A stretch of DNA of 54,443 nt from Lactobacillaceae bacterium UBA5807 (lineage in GTDB: Bacteria > Bacillota > Bacilli > Lactobacillales > Lactobacillaceae), in assembly GCA_002418005.1 (NCBI GenBank), contig DIDF01000018.1:1-54443 (forward strand), given 5' to 3'. A model generated the notes under the pieces. It ran no database searches and was not told where the DNA came from. It saw only the letters and a list, made by a program, of their open reading frames with translations. Made by a program: the position numbers and the translations under genes. This document shows positions 51,269 through 54,443 of the stretch, in pieces; within the stretch, counting starts at the first letter, position 1; each line of letters begins with the position of its first letter.

Positions 51269-53596
51269 TTGGATAAAGGTACAGAGCTGGATAAAGAGCA
51301 AAAACGTGTTGACAACGTTGTTGCCAAAATCAAGCAAAAAATTATTTCAACAAAATTGGAATATCAACGAGCCCACAAAGAAACTAAAAGCGTTCAGCAA
51401 AATTATTCGGCAAATACCTCTGTCAACTACTTTGAAGTAGATGATCGAATTGAAACTAGTGCCGAACTTCAACAACAACGGGCCTTAGCATCAAGACTTA
51501 CTGAAAATGAGTTAATTTTAAAGGGCCAATTATCAAGATATCAAGAATTACAGGGCTCTCCTTATTTTGGCAGAATTGACATTAAAGATGACGATGAATC
51601 AAATAGTGAAAAGCTTTACATCGGGATAACTTCATTTGAAGATAAAAATGGTGAATTTTTGGTATATGACTGGCGAGCTCCTATTTCAAGTGTTTATTAC
51701 AATGGCACCTTAGGGAGAGTTTCATATCAAACGCCAATGGGCAAGCAAGAAACAACTCTGGAGAAAAAAAGACAATTCCAAATTAACGACGGAGTCATTA
51801 AAAATATGTTTGATACCAATGAAACTGTTGGCGATGAATTGCTTCAAAGTGCTTTGGGTAGTCAAAATGATGAATATATGCAAAATATTGTTGCTACCAT
51901 CCAACATGAACAAAACGATATTATTCGAGATACGCGAAGTGATTTATTAGTTGTCCAAGGAGTTGCTGGTTCGGGGAAAACTTCAGCCATTCTTCAACGA
52001 ATTGCATTTTTGCTTTATCATTCCCGTGACACCTTGGAAGCAGACCAAATCATTTTGTTCTCGCCGAACAAGTTATTTAGTCATTACATCTCTGAAGTCT
52101 TACCAAGTCTTGGTGAAAGGAACATGCGGCAAGCAACCTTTCAGGAATTCATTGACAACCGCCTTAAGGGATTGAATGTTCAAAGTCTTTTTGAACGATA
52201 CGAAAATGATGATAACTTAAGCAAGCAAAACTTATTAATTCGTAATCTCAAAGAAAGTGGCAAATTTATCAATGACTTACAGGCTTACTGTGATAATTTG
52301 ACGGCCCAACAAATATTCTTTAGCAATATTAATTTTAATGGTGAAGTTTTCTTCTCCAAAGAAGAAATTCGCTCGGTCTTCGCCAGTTTTTCTGATTCTT
52401 ATAAAACCTCTGAGCGGATCTTAAAGACTAAAAATGAATTAATTAAGCGACTAAAAAAACGAACGGATAATGAGGCTCAAAAAGATTGGGTCAACGAAAG
52501 AATTGATCAGTTAAACGATGAACAGTATCACAATCTGTTAGGTAAAAAACGGCTGGGTTCATTTCAAGATGAAGAAGCCGAAAGATTTTACATTGCCAGA
52601 AAAATTGTCACCAAGCGACTAGAAACAGTTTATGACGCGATATTCAATAATAACTTTTTTGATCCTTATCTCCAATATTCTGATTTTCTTAGGAACTATA
52701 ATTTTCCGACAACAATTTCAGATCAATCATGGAAAAATTCAATTGAAGATTTTAGCCATGACATTGAGCTTCACGCTATTATGCTGGATGACTGTGCCCC
52801 ATTCTTGTATCTGAGAGATTATACAGTGGGTGATGCTCAAAACCACACTATGAAATATCTCTTTATTGATGAAATGCAAGATTATTCTGTAGCTCAGCTT
52901 AAATATTTGAAATACGTTTTTCCGCAAACCAAATGGACGTTACTTGGTGACAGTGAGCAAGCTTTATTCAAAAACGTTGAGGAGCCTGAAGAACTTTTAA
53001 GAAAACTGAATAATGCTTTTGAAGTCCGTCGTTCGCGGTTGATTAACCTCAAACGTTCTTATCGTTCAACTTTTCCCATAACCACGTTTGCTAAATCTAT
53101 TTTGCCTGATGGTGATCAAATTGAAGCCTTTCAGCGGGAGGGAAACAATCCAGAATTAATTGTTACTAATTCCTTTACTGAAGCAATTGATCAGACATTA
53201 AAGGTAATTGAAACCCAAACCAAAACGTATGGTACCGTGGCTATTTTAACCAAAAATATGACTGAGGCTAAGAATGTTTATAGCCATATCAGATCGCATC
53301 GAAAAATCACTTTACTAAAAGATGCTGACAGGACTTTGCCAAAGGGAGTGCTCGTTCTTCCAATTTACTTAGCAAAAGGGTTGGAATTTGACTCGGTCAT
53401 TGCTTGGGATGTTTCTGAAACCAACTACCCATCCAGTGATTTACTTGGAACGCTCTACACTATTATTACCAGGGCAATGCATGAACTTTGTCTAATCAGT
53501 ATTAAAGACGTTAGTCCGTTACTCAAAGATTCCAAATCACTGGATCAGTTAAAGATTGATCATACAATTACTTATGATGAAAACCGTTTGAAGTAA
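51269..53596 (+). CDS. helD: HelD-type helicase (RNA polymerase recycling)
   Basis: A UvrD/Rep-like SF1 ATPase of the HelD group, which removes RNA polymerase from stalled or post-termination complexes. An N-terminal coiled coil (about 5-95) precedes YIGITSFEDKNGEFLVYDWRAPISS; Walker A GVAGSGKTSAIL, Walker B FIDEMQDYSVAQ and LYTIITRAMHEL follow. The start is TTG at 51269 with AAGGACGGT 7 bases upstream (about 775 residues); the longer open frame starts inside the promoter. Single-gene unit with a strong terminator. Confidence 0.92.
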   Translation: MDKGTELDKEQKRVDNVVAKIKQKIISTKLEYQRAHKETKSVQQNYSANTSVNYFEVDDRIETSAELQQQRALASRLTENELILKGQLSRYQELQGSPYFGRIDIKDDDESNSEKLYIGITSFEDKNGEFLVYDWRAPISSVYYNGTLGRVSYQTPMGKQETTLEKKRQFQINDGVIKNMFDTNETVGDELLQSALGSQNDEYMQNIVATIQHEQNDIIRDTRSDLLVVQGVAGSGKTSAILQRIAFLLYHSRDTLEADQIILFSPNKLFSHYISEVLPSLGERNMRQATFQEFIDNRLKGLNVQSLFERYENDDNLSKQNLLIRNLKESGKFINDLQAYCDNLTAQQIFFSNINFNGEVFFSKEEIRSVFASFSDSYKTSERILKTKNELIKRLKKRTDNEAQKDWVNERIDQLNDEQYHNLLGKKRLGSFQDEEAERFYIARKIVTKRLETVYDAIFNNNFFDPYLQYSDFLRNYNFPTTISDQSWKNSIEDFSHDIELHAIMLDDCAPFLYLRDYTVGDAQNHTMKYLFIDEMQDYSVAQLKYLKYVFPQTKWTLLGDSEQALFKNVEEPEELLRKLNNAFEVRRSRLINLKRSYRSTFPITTFAKSILPDGDQIEAFQREGNNPELIVTNSFTEAIDQTLKVIETQTKTYGTVAILTKNMTEAKNVYSHIRSHRKITLLKDADRTLPKGVLVLPIYLAKGLEFDSVIAWDVSETNYPSSDLLGTLYTIITRAMHELCLISIKDVSPLLKDSKSLDQLKIDHTITYDENRLK

Positions 53597-53614
53597 AGTA
53601 TTTCATTGAAAAAC

Positions 53615-53656
53615 AAAAATCCTGGATAACTGAAAATCAGTTATTCAGGATTTTTT
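53615..53656. terminator. Bidirectional terminator between helD and the L,D-transpeptidase gene
   Basis: A long stem (AAATCCTGGATAACTGA / TCAGTTATTCAGGATTT) is flanked by A and T runs. It serves the two convergent genes. Confidence 0.92.
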
Positions 53657-53659
53657 AAT

Positions 53660-54145
53660 TTAATAAATCACAACTTTTTCACCTTTAAAAGTGTATTTCC
53701 AAACAGTTGGCATCCGGTTTACAGGATTATTTATGCAGCCATGGCTCCCAGTATATGGGCGATAACTTGAATTACCAAAGGCTTTTAAAGGAACCCAACT
53801 TGCATCATGAAGACCTACTCCACTCCAAGTAATAGGCTCCCAGTAATGAACAAATCTGGCATAACGAGTCCCGTTATCGTTATATCCTCTAAGAGTGGCA
53901 TTTCTTTGCTTATATAGAATGTGAAAGGTTCCTGTTGGCGTGGCATCTCTTCCTGGCCGTCCAGTATTAACAGGAATGTTAGCTTTCAAGTGACCATTGT
54001 AGTAAACATATTCCCTTTCGGTTCTCAAATTGACCTTGACATAAGTTCCCTCTGAGTTGGCCGATATAGGAAAACCAGAAAACCCCAAAACAGTAATCAA
54101 AGATACAATAACTAAAGAGATAAACAAAATAATTTTATGTTTCAT
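53660..54145 (-). CDS. Exported L,D-transpeptidase (YkuD domain)
   Basis: A secreted 161-residue protein. The N-terminal 30 residues form a signal peptide or anchor (KHKIILFISLVIVSLITVLG, cleavage possible near SAN-S). The YkuD catalytic motif is GSHGCINNP with the conserved upstream His in GVGLHDASW. L,D-transpeptidases cross-link peptidoglycan 3-3 or attach proteins. It has no LysM or other cell-wall-binding module. AGAGGGGG precedes the ATG, and it has its own promoter. Confidence 0.92.
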   Translation of the reverse strand: MKHKIILFISLVIVSLITVLGFSGFPISANSEGTYVKVNLRTEREYVYYNGHLKANIPVNTGRPGRDATPTGTFHILYKQRNATLRGYNDNGTRYARFVHYWEPITWSGVGLHDASWVPLKAFGNSSYRPYTGSHGCINNPVNRMPTVWKYTFKGEKVVIY

Positions 54146-54168
54146 TATTATCCCCCTCTTTCAGCTTC

Positions 54169-54197
54169 ATTATCCGTGCTTGTGAATTTTTTATCAA
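54169..54197 (-). promoter_or_regulatory. L,D-transpeptidase promoter
   Basis: Minus-strand -35 TTGATA, 17-base spacer, -10 GATAAT, giving a very short leader before the SD. Confidence 0.6.
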
Positions 54198-54210
54198 TCA
54201 ATTAGTTTGG

Positions 54211-54233
54211 AAAAATAAATCTTTTAGAAAAGA
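54211..54233 (-). terminator. Weak terminator after tRNA-Thr
   Basis: Short A/T stem TCTTTT / AAAAGA followed by TTTATTTTT on the minus strand. It is weak but is the only candidate downstream of the tRNA gene. Confidence 0.4.
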
Positions 54234-54269
54234 ATAATTCGTTAAATATTTTTGCTGTTTTTTTATTTA

Positions 54270-54342
54270 TGCAGACTCCGGGATTTGAACCCGGGACCTT
54301 TTCCTTACCATGGAAACGCTCTACCTACTGAGCTAAGACTGC
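54270..54342 (-). tRNA. tRNA-Thr (anticodon GGU)
   Basis: A full cloverleaf can be folded from the minus strand. Anticodon loop ATGGTAA gives anticodon GGT (reads ACC and ACU); the T-arm is CCGGG-TTCAAAT-CCCGG. The acceptor stem GCAGTCT / AGTCTGC has one T-T mismatch at the fifth pair. The discriminator is A and CCA is not encoded. The gene lies just downstream of the 5S rRNA gene, after a terminator. Confidence 0.93.
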
Positions 54343-54350
54343 AAAATAAT

Positions 54351-54380
54351 TTTATAATAAATCATTTCATATTTAAACAA
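54351..54380 (-). promoter_or_regulatory. Possible tRNA-Thr promoter
   Basis: Minus-strand -35 TTGTTT, 18-base spacer, -10 TATAAA, 8 bases before the tRNA. It starts in the T-tract of the 5S terminator. Without it the tRNA would depend on read-through from the rRNA operon. Confidence 0.45.
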
Positions 54381-54418
54381 AAAAATAAAGTATAGATATT
54401 TAATATCTATACTTTATT
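54378..54418 (-). terminator. Terminator after 5S rRNA
   Basis: A perfect 17-bp stem (AATAAAGTATAGATATT and its complement) with a 1-base centre, followed by a T run on the minus strand, directly after the 5S rRNA end. Confidence 0.85.
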
Positions 54419-54422
54419 AACT

Positions 54423-54443
54423 AGCGTGGCAACGTCCTACCCT
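54423..54443 (-). rRNA. 5S rRNA, 3' end (partial)
   Basis: The reverse complement reads AGGGTAGGACGTTGCCACGC, the conserved 3' end of lactobacillar 5S rRNA. The gene continues beyond the right edge, and with it a second rRNA operon in the same orientation as the one at the left edge. Confidence 0.9.

Noticed and set aside
1..54443. Mobile elements, CRISPR arrays, attachment sites or defence islands
   Set aside because: No transposase, integrase, phage or cas-like proteins, no direct-repeat arrays, and no composition break were seen; mazEF is in its conserved chromosomal place after alr.

Overview
The window is a chromosomal segment of a low-GC Gram-positive bacterium, almost certainly a member of the Lactobacillaceae. 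The start of a 16S rRNA gene, the gene order (pth-mfd-flippase-rqcP-divIC-S1 protein-tilS-hpt-ftsH-hslO-dusB-lysS; acpS-alr-mazEF; rpoE-pyrG-murA-rpmE2; purR-glmU-prs), a mevalonate-pathway gene and the protein sequences all agree with this. I do not assign a genus. Most genes lie on the minus strand, and the window runs from the 3' end of a 5S rRNA gene (right edge) to the 5' end of a 16S rRNA gene (left edge), so it is a stretch between two co-oriented rRNA operons. It is core genome: I see no prophage, insertion sequence, CRISPR array or other accessory island.

Layout, read in the direction of minus-strand transcription from the right: 5S rRNA end, tRNA-Thr and an exported L,D-transpeptidase; then helD (plus strand), divergent from trpS-ppx under a tryptophan T-box; mvaA, an uncharacterised HExxH protein, a sirtuin and a DUF72 protein; metG-tatD-rnmV-rsmA; veg; ispE; a zinc-type ABC transporter (znuCB) under a large dyad; purR-glmU-prs-membrane protein; a broken sedolisin gene. 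A plus-strand cluster lipL-HD phosphohydrolase-HAD phosphatase (28.7-31.7 kb) is divergent from DUF1934-rpoE. Then come pyrG (CTP attenuator), murA, rpmE2, a nonsense-interrupted low-molecular-weight phosphatase, an unknown gene, murF, cshA, acpS-alr-mazE-mazF, a plus-strand CBS/ACT protein (cbpA-like), and the long pth-to-lysS housekeeping run ending in front of the rRNA promoters.

The functions are translation and tRNA biology (lysS, metG, trpS, tilS, dusB, pth, rsmA, rnmV, rqcP), envelope synthesis and division (murA, murF, alr, glmU, flippase, divIC, L,D-transpeptidase), nucleotides (pyrG, prs, hpt, purR), stress and proteolysis (ftsH, hslO, mfd, helD), and isoprenoids (mvaA, ispE). Regulation is unusually legible: tandem rRNA promoters, a CtsR operator at ftsH, a PurBox at purR, a reiterative-transcription attenuator at pyrG, a Trp T-box, and a 37-bp dyad at znuCB. 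Two genes are broken: the sedolisin by one missing base in an A8 run, the phosphatase by one in-frame TAA. MurA carries Asp in place of the usual catalytic Cys. I did not find a wholly new system; the most interesting points are those regulatory and broken-gene signals. Many gene starts were placed by Shine-Dalgarno position, and about a dozen are TTG.
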